Part shown: piece by piece, positions 52,452-61,418 of the stretch
Layout: each line of letters starts with the position of its first letter
Numbering within the stretch: position 1 is the first letter of the stretch
NCBI GenBank assembly: GCA_910585345.1
Contig: CAJUDS010000002.1
Coordinates: forward strand, 186,001-250,000
Origin: an uncultured Lachnospiraceae bacterium
Lineage (GTDB): Bacteria; Bacillota; Clostridia; Lachnospirales; Lachnospiraceae
Length of the DNA: 64,000 bases
Direction: 5' to 3'
Made by a program: the position numbers and the translations under genes
Notes under the pieces: model-generated
The model's input: only the letters and a program-made list of their open reading frames with translations
The model's database searches: none
Told to the model about the DNA's origin: nothing

Positions 52452-54185
52452 TCACCTTTCTCTCCTGATCTTTCCATTTTCAACACGGTACACCAGATCG
52501 CACTTTTCAATGGTCTGCAGTCTGTGGGCAATTATAACAAGTGTTTTTTTACCTTGGAAGCGGTTAATCGATTCCATAATGGCTACTTCCGTGTCATTGT
52601 CAAGAGCGGAAGTCGCCTCGTCGAGAATCAAAACCTCCGGGTCATGATACAACGCCCTGGCAATACCGATTCGCTGTCTCTGCCCGCCGGACAGACGGAT
52701 GCCTCTCTCTCCGATGCCCGTATGAACGCCTTCCGGCAGTGTCTTTACAAACGCATCCAACTGCGCCTCCTGCAGCGCATACCACAATTTTTCTTCGTCA
52801 ATTTCTTCCTCAGCAACACCAAACGCCACATTTTTGCGGATATCGTCGTCCAACAAAAAGATCATCTGCGGAATATACCCTACATTTTTCAGCCATCCAC
52901 GATAATGCTGCATGATATCCACGCCGTCCGCAAGGATCTCGCCCCCGCTTGTTTTGAGCAGTCCCAGCAAAATGTCCACGATCGTCGTCTTGCCAGAACC
53001 GGAGCCGCCGACGATGCCGACCGAACTGCCGACCGGAATCGTCATTTCCGCCCGGTCAAAAATCAGTTTTTCCGTATTCGGATACGCATAACTGATATCT
53101 TTTAATATAATTTCTTTTTTTACCGGAAGTTTTTCGCTCTCTTTCGCATAGGACATATCGATATTTTCTTCGCTTGTCTCTTCCAGAAGGTTATCGCTGA
53201 CATTCATAAAAAACGGCTCATAATAGGCAATCTGCGTCAACTGGTTATTGATGCGGTTCGCGGAAGGCATCAGCCGTACTGCCGCCATGGCAAATGCGGA
53301 CAACGCCGGCATCATCTCTGTCAGATTCTTTCCTGACAGAACGATCACCAGCATATATGCCACCATGCCCGCAATGCACACTGTTTCAATCAACAGCTTA
53401 GGTGTGTTACTGAACAGATTGAGACGCTCCATGGCTGCCACATAGTGTGCGCCCCGCTCCGCATATTCTCTGATAAAATAGTTCTCTTTGCCAATAATTT
53501 TTATCTCTTTGATACCGCCTACTGTCTGAGACAGCCATTGATAAATCAGACTGGAATAATCCTGGTTCTCTTTGCCCGTGCGGTGCATAATCGGCTTGAT
53601 AACTTCCTTAATAACCACCAGTGTCACCACCAGCAAACCGGCAATAACCAGCGTCATCTTGAAATCTACTAACAGCAAAGCCACCGCCAGCATAAAAAAC
53701 ACAATGCATTCCGAAATAATCTGCAGCAGCGAAAGAATCAGCAGATAGGCGTTCACCACATCTGCGGCAATAATACGCTGGATGGTCGATGTCTCAATAT
53801 TGAGGTAAAATTCATAATCCCGCTTGATGAAACTGCGCAGCATCTTCTCCTGCGTTTCAAACTGATTTTTATAGACGAACCGGTACATCACCTTCTGCTG
53901 CAGAAATAGGAACAGATTCTTGAATACAAAAGCTCCCACCATGGCCCCCATGACAAACACCGTAAACTGCCGGGGACTTGTCATATGAAGTCCGTTGTAC
54001 ACACCCGCCATAAGCGGATTCTTTTCCACTGCATCCGGGCTGAGCACAAGCGTCATGACCGGTATAATCAAAGAAATACTCGCTGTCTCCAGAAAAGCGC
54101 CGAATACCATCATCACAAGCAGCAGCCCCATTGTCCTCTTCTGTTTTGCATTCATGATCACCATGAGTTTTCTGTAAATTTTCAT
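52452..54185 (-). CDS. ABC transporter, fused permease and ATPase (PglK/MsbA-type flippase)
   Basis: The protein has 577 residues. The ATG at 54185 shares its A with the stop of the GT52 gene (TAATG), and GGAG is nine bases upstream; an upstream TTG start was rejected. The N-terminal half has six helices. The ATPase has Walker A VGGSGSGKTT, signature RLSGGQRQRIGIARAL, Walker B VLILDEATSALDN and switch IIAHRLQTIE. It is a paralogue of the transporter at 9452-11206. It probably flips the lipid-linked glycan made by the surrounding transferases. Confidence 0.87.
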   Translation of the reverse strand: MKIYRKLMVIMNAKQKRTMGLLLVMMVFGAFLETASISLIIPVMTLVLSPDAVEKNPLMAGVYNGLHMTSPRQFTVFVMGAMVGAFVFKNLFLFLQQKVMYRFVYKNQFETQEKMLRSFIKRDYEFYLNIETSTIQRIIAADVVNAYLLILSLLQIISECIVFFMLAVALLLVDFKMTLVIAGLLVVTLVVIKEVIKPIMHRTGKENQDYSSLIYQWLSQTVGGIKEIKIIGKENYFIREYAERGAHYVAAMERLNLFSNTPKLLIETVCIAGMVAYMLVIVLSGKNLTEMMPALSAFAMAAVRLMPSANRINNQLTQIAYYEPFFMNVSDNLLEETSEENIDMSYAKESEKLPVKKEIILKDISYAYPNTEKLIFDRAEMTIPVGSSVGIVGGSGSGKTTIVDILLGLLKTSGGEILADGVDIMQHYRGWLKNVGYIPQMIFLLDDDIRKNVAFGVAEEEIDEEKLWYALQEAQLDAFVKTLPEGVHTGIGERGIRLSGGQRQRIGIARALYHDPEVLILDEATSALDNDTEVAIMESINRFQGKKTLVIIAHRLQTIEKCDLVYRVENGKIRRER

Positions 54186-55252
54186 TATACCGTTCTCCAA
54201 TTATGATTTGCCGGGTCCTCGTATCTGTCCCAGAACGTATCGCCCAGGTTAATCTTTTCCTCCGCAAAATCTATCGTATCCAGCGCGGTGGTCGCAATCG
54301 ATATGACCTTCTTAAAACGGATTCCCTCCAGGAAATTTAACACCTCCACCGGAAATTTCCCCCGGATCACCGTGCAGTCCGGCCGCAAAGCGGCATAATC
54401 AATCAAATCCCGCGGATGCGGCTTGATCACCACATGACACCCCTGGCAGTACTCCTTGATAATATCATGGCAAATCCGTACCCTGGCCTCCTCCGACTTC
54501 GGATGTGGCTGTGTCAGAAACAGGATACAGTCCCCGGATGCTTTTTCCCCCAGCTCCTGCAAAAATGCATCTGCATCCTCCATAAAAATATGGAGCATTT
54601 TCCGTTTTTGTCCACTGTCAAGCGCAAGCTCCAACGGCTTCCTCGGTACGACCTTATATTTTGGACAGGTGTGCCGCAGACAGGACAGATCATTGATCTC
54701 CATATCCAGACAATACTTTCCGTATCCGTTTTGGATAAAAATCACATTCAGGGAAGACAAAAATGCCTTCAGTTTAAAATGTCCTCTGTTATCATAATGA
54801 GCGCCGTCCAGATATTTCAGGCAGTCCAGCCCATCTTCCATGGCATGATAGTAAATATGTTTATAATTTAAGTAATAACCGATCGGATCACTGTCACAGT
54901 ACACATAAATATCATCATACTGCCTGAAATCAACCGTCATATACGCTTCTTCCAGCTTTCCCAGCTTTTTCGTATAAACGATGCGGTTATACAAGTGCCG
55001 CACGATATTATGGTAAGACCTTTTGTATTTTGCCAGCTCCGGGAAATAACTGTCCCGCTTTTCTTCCAGCAGATATATCCGCCCGAACACACCGGAAGAA
55101 GCAAGACGCTCCTGCAGACCTGAAAAATCCGTGGACATAGTACTGAGCGCAATATCCGCCTTACCCTGTTCCCCTTCCGGCAGATTAAATTCCTTCAAAA
55201 GCGACACGTAAACATTATAAAACGTATGGCATACATAGATCCGTTTTCCCAT
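54185..55252 (-). CDS. GT52-family (sialyltransferase-like) glycosyltransferase
   Basis: The 355-residue protein contains VCHTFYNVYVSLLKEF, ALSTMSTDFSGLQERL, DDIYVYCDSDPIGYYLNY, YYHAMEDGLDCLKYLDG, IFIQNGYGKYCLDMEIND and VVIKPHPRDLIDYA. These correspond to the lipooligosaccharide sialyltransferase family GT52, which uses CMP-activated nonulosonic acids. With a full CMP-pseudaminate pathway a few genes downstream, it is a leading candidate for the transferase that adds pseudaminic acid or another nine-carbon acid. Some GT52 members use other donors, so the substrate is inferred. Confidence 0.8.
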   Translation of the reverse strand: MGKRIYVCHTFYNVYVSLLKEFNLPEGEQGKADIALSTMSTDFSGLQERLASSGVFGRIYLLEEKRDSYFPELAKYKRSYHNIVRHLYNRIVYTKKLGKLEEAYMTVDFRQYDDIYVYCDSDPIGYYLNYKHIYYHAMEDGLDCLKYLDGAHYDNRGHFKLKAFLSSLNVIFIQNGYGKYCLDMEINDLSCLRHTCPKYKVVPRKPLELALDSGQKRKMLHIFMEDADAFLQELGEKASGDCILFLTQPHPKSEEARVRICHDIIKEYCQGCHVVIKPHPRDLIDYAALRPDCTVIRGKFPVEVLNFLEGIRFKKVISIATTALDTIDFAEEKINLGDTFWDRYEDPANHNWRTV

Positions 55253-55263
55253 GATAAGCCCTT

Positions 55264-56448
55264 TTAACCTTTCCTCGTATAAGAATACCCTTTTCGCGGA
55301 GAAATGACAAGTGCTTTGCTCAAAGGACCTTCTTCATTGATCTGCTGCCTGCCCGTCAGAATGCCTTCTGAAAATTTCAACAGGCTTTGCGCCGCATATG
55401 CCGGATTCCATAAACTGACAATTGTGTCATACGCATTTCCGCCAAGTTTCCGGCGCAGCGCCGGATCTCCCGCCAGCTTTTCTCCGTATTCCAAAAACTC
55501 TCTGATTCTGCCGTCCGCATAGACCATACCGTTTTGTCCGTGCCGCAGCAAATACGGCACAGCGCCGACCTTGGCATCCGCAATCACGGCACAGCCGCTG
55601 TTCATGGCCTCATTCAGCACAGCGCCCCAGCCTTCGAGATAATTGCTTGTCATCAGAAATATATCCGCTTTTTCCATATAATCTCTGACTTCCACAGGTC
55701 TTCTATAACCGGTAAAGGTCACTGCCTCCTGCAGGCCGCAGGCAGTCACGTCTTTTTTCAACGCCGCTTCCAGCGCCCCGCCTCCCACCATGGTCAGGTG
55801 AAACGGCACACGCTTCTCATACAGACGATTCGCCAGCATAACGGCATACTCCGGATGCTTTAAAGGCAGAAATCTGCCCGCAAATAAGATTTCCACAGGC
55901 CCTCCCGCCGCTCCCGGTTTCGCTGCCAGCAGCCTGTCCACATCATAATGCACGGCTTCCGTAAAATATCCCCATTTGAACATCTTGCCGGGATATGCCC
56001 TGACAAGATGAAAATCCGACGCCACATACGCCCCTGCACAGAGCAGATAGACATTTTTGTTACGGTACCTTGTATGGTCTTTATATTTTTTAAGCAACCC
56101 TCTCGGAGACACGGCTTTCCACTGTCCCTCCCGGTATAACCGCTCACTGTAGCGGATCACCGGCCTGCCTGCATCGAGCCGCTCCGCAATATAACGCTCG
56201 TCCTCAACCCCGCCAAATACGACAATATCACTTTCCCTTACCAGGCTGCGGCATACCTCCGGCTCTTCATACCAGCATTTCAGGTAGGGCAGCTTACTTC
56301 TTTCAACACCCCATCCCATTTCCGCCCGTTCCTGTTCCATGCGCTCCGTCTGGATAAAATGATAGGCTGCGCCAAGCCTTTGATACAGTACATTGGAAAG
56401 CGGTATCTGATGGTGATTGATATAATTAGACACAAAGGTAAATTGCAT
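55264..56448 (-). CDS. GT4 family glycosyltransferase
   Basis: The 394-residue protein starts MQFTFVSNYINHHQIPLSNV with GGAGA upstream. ILFAGRFLPLKHPEYAVMLA, MVGGGALEAALK and TSNYLEGWGAVLNEAMNSG give the donor site and the acidic catalytic region of GT4. The N-terminal SNYINHHQIPLS segment is common to a group of capsule transferases. It overlaps the next gene upstream by 23 bases. The sugar is unknown. Confidence 0.86.
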   Translation of the reverse strand: MQFTFVSNYINHHQIPLSNVLYQRLGAAYHFIQTERMEQERAEMGWGVERSKLPYLKCWYEEPEVCRSLVRESDIVVFGGVEDERYIAERLDAGRPVIRYSERLYREGQWKAVSPRGLLKKYKDHTRYRNKNVYLLCAGAYVASDFHLVRAYPGKMFKWGYFTEAVHYDVDRLLAAKPGAAGGPVEILFAGRFLPLKHPEYAVMLANRLYEKRVPFHLTMVGGGALEAALKKDVTACGLQEAVTFTGYRRPVEVRDYMEKADIFLMTSNYLEGWGAVLNEAMNSGCAVIADAKVGAVPYLLRHGQNGMVYADGRIREFLEYGEKLAGDPALRRKLGGNAYDTIVSLWNPAYAAQSLLKFSEGILTGRQQINEEGPLSKALVISPRKGYSYTRKG

Positions 56449-57700
56449 GATAAATCTCCATTAAACGCGCACAGTTTGCTTCCGGATCATGGGTCCGCAG
56501 CGCATGCGCTCTGGCCGCGCATCCCATCCGCACAGTCTCTTCCGTATATCTCTCGTCAAAGATATGGCAGATATGCTCCGTCAGCGCAGCCGTATCCGGG
56601 GCAGCATATAAAAATCCCTCTTTTCCCCGTACCAGCATATTATGCACTCCACCCACATCGGAACTGACAACCGGCATTCCCAGCAGCATGGCTTCTCCCA
56701 CGGAATTTGGTGAATTCTCAATAGAAGAAGGCGAAACAAACACATGGCTTTTTAAAAAACGCCGCAGCATTTGCTGTGCATCCAGTTTTCCCATAAAAGT
56801 TACCGCCTGTTGCAAATGTTTTTTATGAATCAATTCCAAAAGGTATTTCCCGTAATTCGATATTTTAATTTTTTCCGGCAAAGTGGAAAAGCGGGTTATC
56901 TGATCACCCGCCACATACACATGCGCCTGCGGATACCGCTGCAGTACGCCGGGCAGAGCCTGCAGCATATAATGCAGACCTTTAATGGGATAATTGCCCT
57001 GACTTATAAAAATACTGTAACGCTCGCATGACCGCAGCTGCCATACCGGCCCGTAAAACAGTTCCCGCAATGTCTCATTCATAAAATGATAGGCCGCCCG
57101 CGGATTGACTTCCCTCGTCCACATTTTGTCCCAGTCTGTTCTCCCGGTCACATGCGCCGTACGCTCAATAGCCTCTTTTTCGTATATGCCCCGTTTCCGG
57201 TACTTCTCCTGCTGCTGCCGCAGATTGTCTTTTTTCAGGAAATCACGCAGCAGCGTACGCTTCTGAATATACATGGGCAGATCTGCCATATAAGCATCCG
57301 CATATACAAAACACAAACCCTGGATCCCAATCAGCGTACGGCTTGGTCTGTCAAATGCCCGGACCATCGCCAGTGTATGCGGATACTCTGTCCCGAAGCA
57401 GTGCACAATATCGGGACAAAAATCTTCCAGTATCTTTTTAAAATACGCCTCTACAGTTCTATCGTACCGCTCCGGATGCAGTGTATCTTCCGGGAATCCG
57501 TAATAGACAATGTCTGCCGCGCGCCCCTGTATTGGCTTACCCGTAACGGGAAAGCAGACGCCCAGTTCCACTTCCTTCTTCTTTTTTCCACATAGTCTGG
57601 CAGACAGGCCGGAAAGCCATCCTTCCTTATTGCTGACAGGCATTCCCAGTCTTTCAGCGATAACCGGAAGCATAATATTACACAGCCAAAGTATTTTCAT
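56426..57700 (-). CDS. GT4 family glycosyltransferase
   Basis: The 424-residue protein has MKILWLCNIMLPVIAERLGM at the start, VHCFGTEYPHTLAMVRAF, IFISQGNYPIKGLHYMLQAL and SSIENSPNSVGEAMLLGMP, the GT-B donor region. VVSSDVGGVHNMLVRGKEG follows. It belongs to GT4 but is longer than usual because of an insertion of about 60 residues around 160-215 (KKDNLRQQQEKYRKRGIYEK). The ribosome site is AGGA, 12 bases upstream. Sugar unknown. Confidence 0.87.
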   Translation of the reverse strand: MKILWLCNIMLPVIAERLGMPVSNKEGWLSGLSARLCGKKKKEVELGVCFPVTGKPIQGRAADIVYYGFPEDTLHPERYDRTVEAYFKKILEDFCPDIVHCFGTEYPHTLAMVRAFDRPSRTLIGIQGLCFVYADAYMADLPMYIQKRTLLRDFLKKDNLRQQQEKYRKRGIYEKEAIERTAHVTGRTDWDKMWTREVNPRAAYHFMNETLRELFYGPVWQLRSCERYSIFISQGNYPIKGLHYMLQALPGVLQRYPQAHVYVAGDQITRFSTLPEKIKISNYGKYLLELIHKKHLQQAVTFMGKLDAQQMLRRFLKSHVFVSPSSIENSPNSVGEAMLLGMPVVSSDVGGVHNMLVRGKEGFLYAAPDTAALTEHICHIFDERYTEETVRMGCAARAHALRTHDPEANCARLMEIYHAIYLCV

Positions 57701-57704
57701 TCAC

Positions 57705-58511
57705 TTAGTATCCTCTTCTTCGATAAATACATTCTTTTACTTTATTGTAAATACCCGATAATCGTCTGTTCTCTGCGATCTTTCGGCGTAGCGGCGCAAG
57801 TGAGAGTGCAAGATACAGTTTAAAACGCACAATCTGCCCTTTTGTCATATAGTTCTTTGTAATTTCGCGATGCTCCCGGGCGGAACGTTTTAAATTTTCC
57901 TTCGTCTCCGAATAACCGCCTCCCTCATAAGAAGCCACGGTGATATGCATATAAACAGGACGCACGCCGTCCGTAAAATAGCAGCCAAGAAAATGTTCAT
58001 AATCGGCCCGCACCCGGTACTGCGGCTTGTATGCCCTGCGCTTCATCAGTGCCGCCGCATAAAAACACGTCTGGTGGCATGGTATATTCCGGTAACAGGC
58101 AAACGCATTGATACATGGATTCGATGCAATTTTCGCATCCACGCTGCGGTTATAAATATCACCGTAATAAATTTCAGTAGAAGCCTTATCCGTGGCAATC
58201 CACGCATTTACTTTTTGCAGTGTCTTTTTGTCATATAAATAGTCTCCACAATTCAAAAACAGCACATAGTCCCCGCTCGTGAGTGAAATCGCCTGATTCA
58301 TCGCATCATAGATGCCCTTATCCTTCTGTCTCAGCACCCGGATTCTTGCATCTGACGGCAGTTTCTCCACCGAACCGTCACGGGACATGCCGTCTTTTAC
58401 AATAATTTCATACTGCGGATAAGTCTGCGACAATATACTCTCTACCGTCCTGCGCAGTTCATCGCCTGCGTTCAGACAGACGACAACAATGCTGAACATC
58501 ATCTGTTTCAT
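57705..58511 (-). CDS. GT2 family glycosyltransferase (WcaA/PGL-like)
   Basis: The protein has 268 residues from the ATG at 58511, which overlaps the EpsG stop as ATGA. MFSIVVVCLNAGDELRRTVE, YEIIVKDGMSRDGSVE, RQKDKGIYDAMNQAISL and YVLFLNCGDYLYDKKTLQ are typical of the group of inverting GT2 transferases in which the metal motif reads NCGD. An upstream in-frame extension lies within epsG and was rejected. Sugar specificity unknown. Confidence 0.88.
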   Translation of the reverse strand: MKQMMFSIVVVCLNAGDELRRTVESILSQTYPQYEIIVKDGMSRDGSVEKLPSDARIRVLRQKDKGIYDAMNQAISLTSGDYVLFLNCGDYLYDKKTLQKVNAWIATDKASTEIYYGDIYNRSVDAKIASNPCINAFACYRNIPCHQTCFYAAALMKRRAYKPQYRVRADYEHFLGCYFTDGVRPVYMHITVASYEGGGYSETKENLKRSAREHREITKNYMTKGQIVRFKLYLALSLAPLRRKIAENRRLSGIYNKVKECIYRRRGY

Positions 58512-59617
58512 AATAAACCCGCCTTTCCGGATATCTCTCCTGGGAAAATCCATGTGTGATATGGTACGATTCGTACAAGCAAATGCTGCGCTTTGATCAG
58601 AAAAATACCAAAATAAAGCATTGCCGCTGCGGCGACAACTATTTTCCAAAATTTCCTCTGCCGTTCATTCTCAATCCGGCCAATGACAGACGGCAGCAGA
58701 AAAATATGCCCGGCAGTCATATAATAGCCGACTCTTGAAATCTCCGGCACAAAAGAACCGCATGTATACAAAAGCAGCGCAAACAAATTGAGATTAAAAT
58801 AAAAGCGGTTCTGCCTGTGCCCCGTTATTGCTGTCTTGTAATAAAGCAGTGTAAATACAAACACGCCGACAATCCGCACAATATTAATCAGCGAGGTGCC
58901 GCCATCCATATATATCGTATCCTCGTAGCTGGGATACAACCGCACAATAATCTTCAGATACAAATCCTGAAAGAAAAAACCGCTGGCCGCTGCGGCCGCC
59001 AATATCCCGAACTGCCACTTTTTCCACGGAAGCCCCGCAAGCAGATAAACCGGAATGACAAGCAATACCGACTTGTGGATTGCAGCAGTAAACAGAATCA
59101 GCAGCAGAAACTTTAGATACTGTCTCTTTACTACATATTTCATCGAAAACACAGCCACCGCCCAGGCAAAATAGTAGCGCACCGTGTTCAGACTTTGAAA
59201 ATAATAACTCAGTGTCATAAACAAGAAAAATGAGAACAAAAAGTCCTCACTCTGATCATACACTGCTTTCAGCATAAAGCAGACAGTCACAAAGGCAAAC
59301 AGCGCAAATATGGTGAGCTTTGTGTCTCTGCCGAACAAAAACTGCATCCCCAGCACAATAGCGTTAAACCCAAACTCTGTAGGCACTACCTGATGCAGCG
59401 GAATCAGATGAAAAAATTCCTCATATCTGCTATAATCATTTCCGACCTGGTAACGACAGGCGGACACCCCGAAAAGCAACACAAAAATAGCAGACAGACA
59501 GACATAATTACAGGCCCGCTGTCTGGTCAGCACACGCATTTCCCTGCCATAACCCTGCTTGCTTACAAAAGCCGCTATCCCTACCGTCACAATTGTCAAA
59601 ATGATATAAACCGTCAT
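58508..59617 (-). CDS. epsG: EpsG family exopolysaccharide polymerase
   Basis: The 369-residue membrane protein has the loop VSACRYQVGNDYSRYEEFFH, the signature of EpsG/Wzy-like polymerases, then about ten helices with SLNTVRYYFAWAVAVFSMKY and HKSVLLVIPVYLLAG. It polymerises repeat units on the outer face. AAGGAG lies five bases before the ATG, which overlaps the stop of the GT2 gene. It is placed with the Wzz-like protein and the long phosphoglycosyl transferase, giving a Wzy-type set without an obvious Wzx. Confidence 0.87.
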   Translation of the reverse strand: MTVYIILTIVTVGIAAFVSKQGYGREMRVLTRQRACNYVCLSAIFVLLFGVSACRYQVGNDYSRYEEFFHLIPLHQVVPTEFGFNAIVLGMQFLFGRDTKLTIFALFAFVTVCFMLKAVYDQSEDFLFSFFLFMTLSYYFQSLNTVRYYFAWAVAVFSMKYVVKRQYLKFLLLILFTAAIHKSVLLVIPVYLLAGLPWKKWQFGILAAAAASGFFFQDLYLKIIVRLYPSYEDTIYMDGGTSLINIVRIVGVFVFTLLYYKTAITGHRQNRFYFNLNLFALLLYTCGSFVPEISRVGYYMTAGHIFLLPSVIGRIENERQRKFWKIVVAAAAMLYFGIFLIKAQHLLVRIVPYHTWIFPGEISGKAGLL

Positions 59618-60405
59618 AGTGCTCCTTTTTTTCTCGCTTCCTTCAATCCGTCACACATCAGCGCATATGCCCGCCGCATCGGTATCTCCCGGCACATGAC
59701 GGCTTTGTGCCTCAGCAGAAAACGCACTGCCACAGCTTTTGCCAGTCTCCCATACAGGTGTTCATACAACACCCCTCTGTCAAAGAAAAACTTTTCGTGG
59801 TATCCGGAAAACCAGGTAGATTGCCGCTGCTCTTCCCTGCCGATTATCACAGGCGTCTTATACACCTTCATGCCGCTCTTGATGCAGTCCCGGATAAACA
59901 GGCTGTCTTCCCCATTGCTGTAACGTGCGCCGCCGCCAAACAAAAGCGAATAACAGACATTTTTTCTGTGCATTATTTCCGTGCGCAGCGCAAAGCTATA
60001 GGCCGGATACCTGCCGCAGTTATAGAGTCTTACTCTGGCGTAAGCATCGTTATGATAGGTACGACGCTCTTCGCACACATCCACCTGGAACAAAAGCATA
60101 TCCGCCTCCGGATGCCTTCCAAACTCCTGTATTACTTTTTGCGCATAATCATTCTCATACACAATATCCTCATCGGAAAACAGACAGATATCCCCATCCG
60201 CCCGCATCAATGCGCTGTTTCGGCTCAGACCCACACCTTTTTCCTGCAGCGAATACACTTTAATCAGATGACCGTCTTTTATGATTTCCTCATAGCCAAA
60301 ACCGCCGCACTGGTTGATGATAATCGCATCCGAGCGGACATTCATTTTTTTTACCAGTTCTGACGGTATTTGATTCACCGCCGAGATCAGCAACTGCAGT
60401 CTCAT
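59614..60405 (-). CDS. GT2-like glycosyltransferase
   Basis: The 263-residue protein has KGVGLSRNSALMRADGDICL followed by FSDEDIVYENDYAQ, the acidic metal site of GT-A enzymes, and LLFGGGARYSNGEDSLFIRD further on. The N-terminal part (ISAVNQIPSELVKKM) is unusual compared with classical GT2 members and resembles the cluster-associated group in which the first beta strand carries a variable acceptor loop. The start and stop overlap both neighbours by four bases. Sugar unknown. Confidence 0.82.
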   Translation of the reverse strand: MRLQLLISAVNQIPSELVKKMNVRSDAIIINQCGGFGYEEIIKDGHLIKVYSLQEKGVGLSRNSALMRADGDICLFSDEDIVYENDYAQKVIQEFGRHPEADMLLFQVDVCEERRTYHNDAYARVRLYNCGRYPAYSFALRTEIMHRKNVCYSLLFGGGARYSNGEDSLFIRDCIKSGMKVYKTPVIIGREEQRQSTWFSGYHEKFFFDRGVLYEHLYGRLAKAVAVRFLLRHKAVMCREIPMRRAYALMCDGLKEARKKGAL

Positions 60406-61388
60406 CCCCGTTTCCCCTTTTTTCTCCCAAAAGGGGCAAAATAAAGCCGGTACAACGTCATATCCGCATCGGTGATCACTGCCCCCAATATTTCCTTACC
60501 ACTCAATGTAACTTCCGCAATCCACCGCTCCAGCAGCTTCCCGTTTCCGCCTCCGTAAGGGATGCGCAGAATAATGCCCGTATCCGTATCGTTCCTGTCT
60601 CCGGGCACATGTATTTGCGCCGATCCGGTATCGACATACAGGATATCTGCCTTTTTCTCCGATACGAGATCGATACGGGCGTCCATCTCTTTTCTGCCGC
60701 ACTCTTCATTACCGGCAAATTCTACGCCAAGCACAGGATACGGATAACGCTTTTCAAAATCTGACGGCACGTAAACTGAATCATCCATTACACGCGCAAA
60801 CGCCAGCGCCAGCAGGGACAGCAAAAAACCGATTACTGCGCCGGCCGCTACGGCACGCAGCGTTTCATTCTCAACCACCACCAGCTTTGCATAGTTGTGG
60901 CCAAGCGCCTCTATCTTTTCGAATTCTCTCATCTCCTGCCCGAAACGGATCAGGGCGTTCTCCGCCGCTATAAGGATACGGTCTGTCTCCGCCGGATCAT
61001 GGCTTCTCACCGTTACCGTCAGCACGCGGATATCTGACAGGATATCAGCCGTGATCAGACTTCCTGTCGCCTCTCTGTCCGTACCCGAAGGCAGCTCTTC
61101 CATAATTTTGTCAAGAATCGGATCCGTATGCATCAGATCGTTCCATGTATACCCATTGTAATACTGGTAGGCATCCCCGTTATCGTCTGCGGCAAAGCGC
61201 AAATACAACTTGGTAACCCCCTCGTATTCCCTGGCCGGTGCAAATGCCACATGCACAAAAGCATACAGTCCGCCCGCCAGCATAGCGCCTGCCAGTCCGC
61301 ACACAATGGAAATCCATAGTTTCTTTCGGTACAAAAGGGCAAGCAGCTTTACATCAATTCCCTCATTCATCCATTCCTTTTCTGTCAT
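60402..61388 (-). CDS. Wzz/CpsC-like chain-length protein with extra cytoplasmic domain
   Basis: The protein has 328 residues. Helices lie at about residues 25-47 and 178-198, with an outer region between them that has the Wzz pattern (TDPILDKIMEELP, LTVTVRSHDPAETDRI). After the second helix a 128-residue cytoplasmic part contains ADILYVDTGS, GGGNGKLLERWIAEV and KEILGAVITDADMT, which recall the late strands of a bacterial tyrosine kinase domain but lack any Walker A motif. No separate CpsD-type kinase is seen in the window. GAGGG lies before the ATG. Confidence 0.78.
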   Translation of the reverse strand: MTEKEWMNEGIDVKLLALLYRKKLWISIVCGLAGAMLAGGLYAFVHVAFAPAREYEGVTKLYLRFAADDNGDAYQYYNGYTWNDLMHTDPILDKIMEELPSGTDREATGSLITADILSDIRVLTVTVRSHDPAETDRILIAAENALIRFGQEMREFEKIEALGHNYAKLVVVENETLRAVAAGAVIGFLLSLLALAFARVMDDSVYVPSDFEKRYPYPVLGVEFAGNEECGRKEMDARIDLVSEKKADILYVDTGSAQIHVPGDRNDTDTGIILRIPYGGGNGKLLERWIAEVTLSGKEILGAVITDADMTLYRLYFAPFGRKKGKRG

Positions 61389-61418
61389 TTTGTTTCCCTC
61401 AATGCGACGGCGCCTGCA

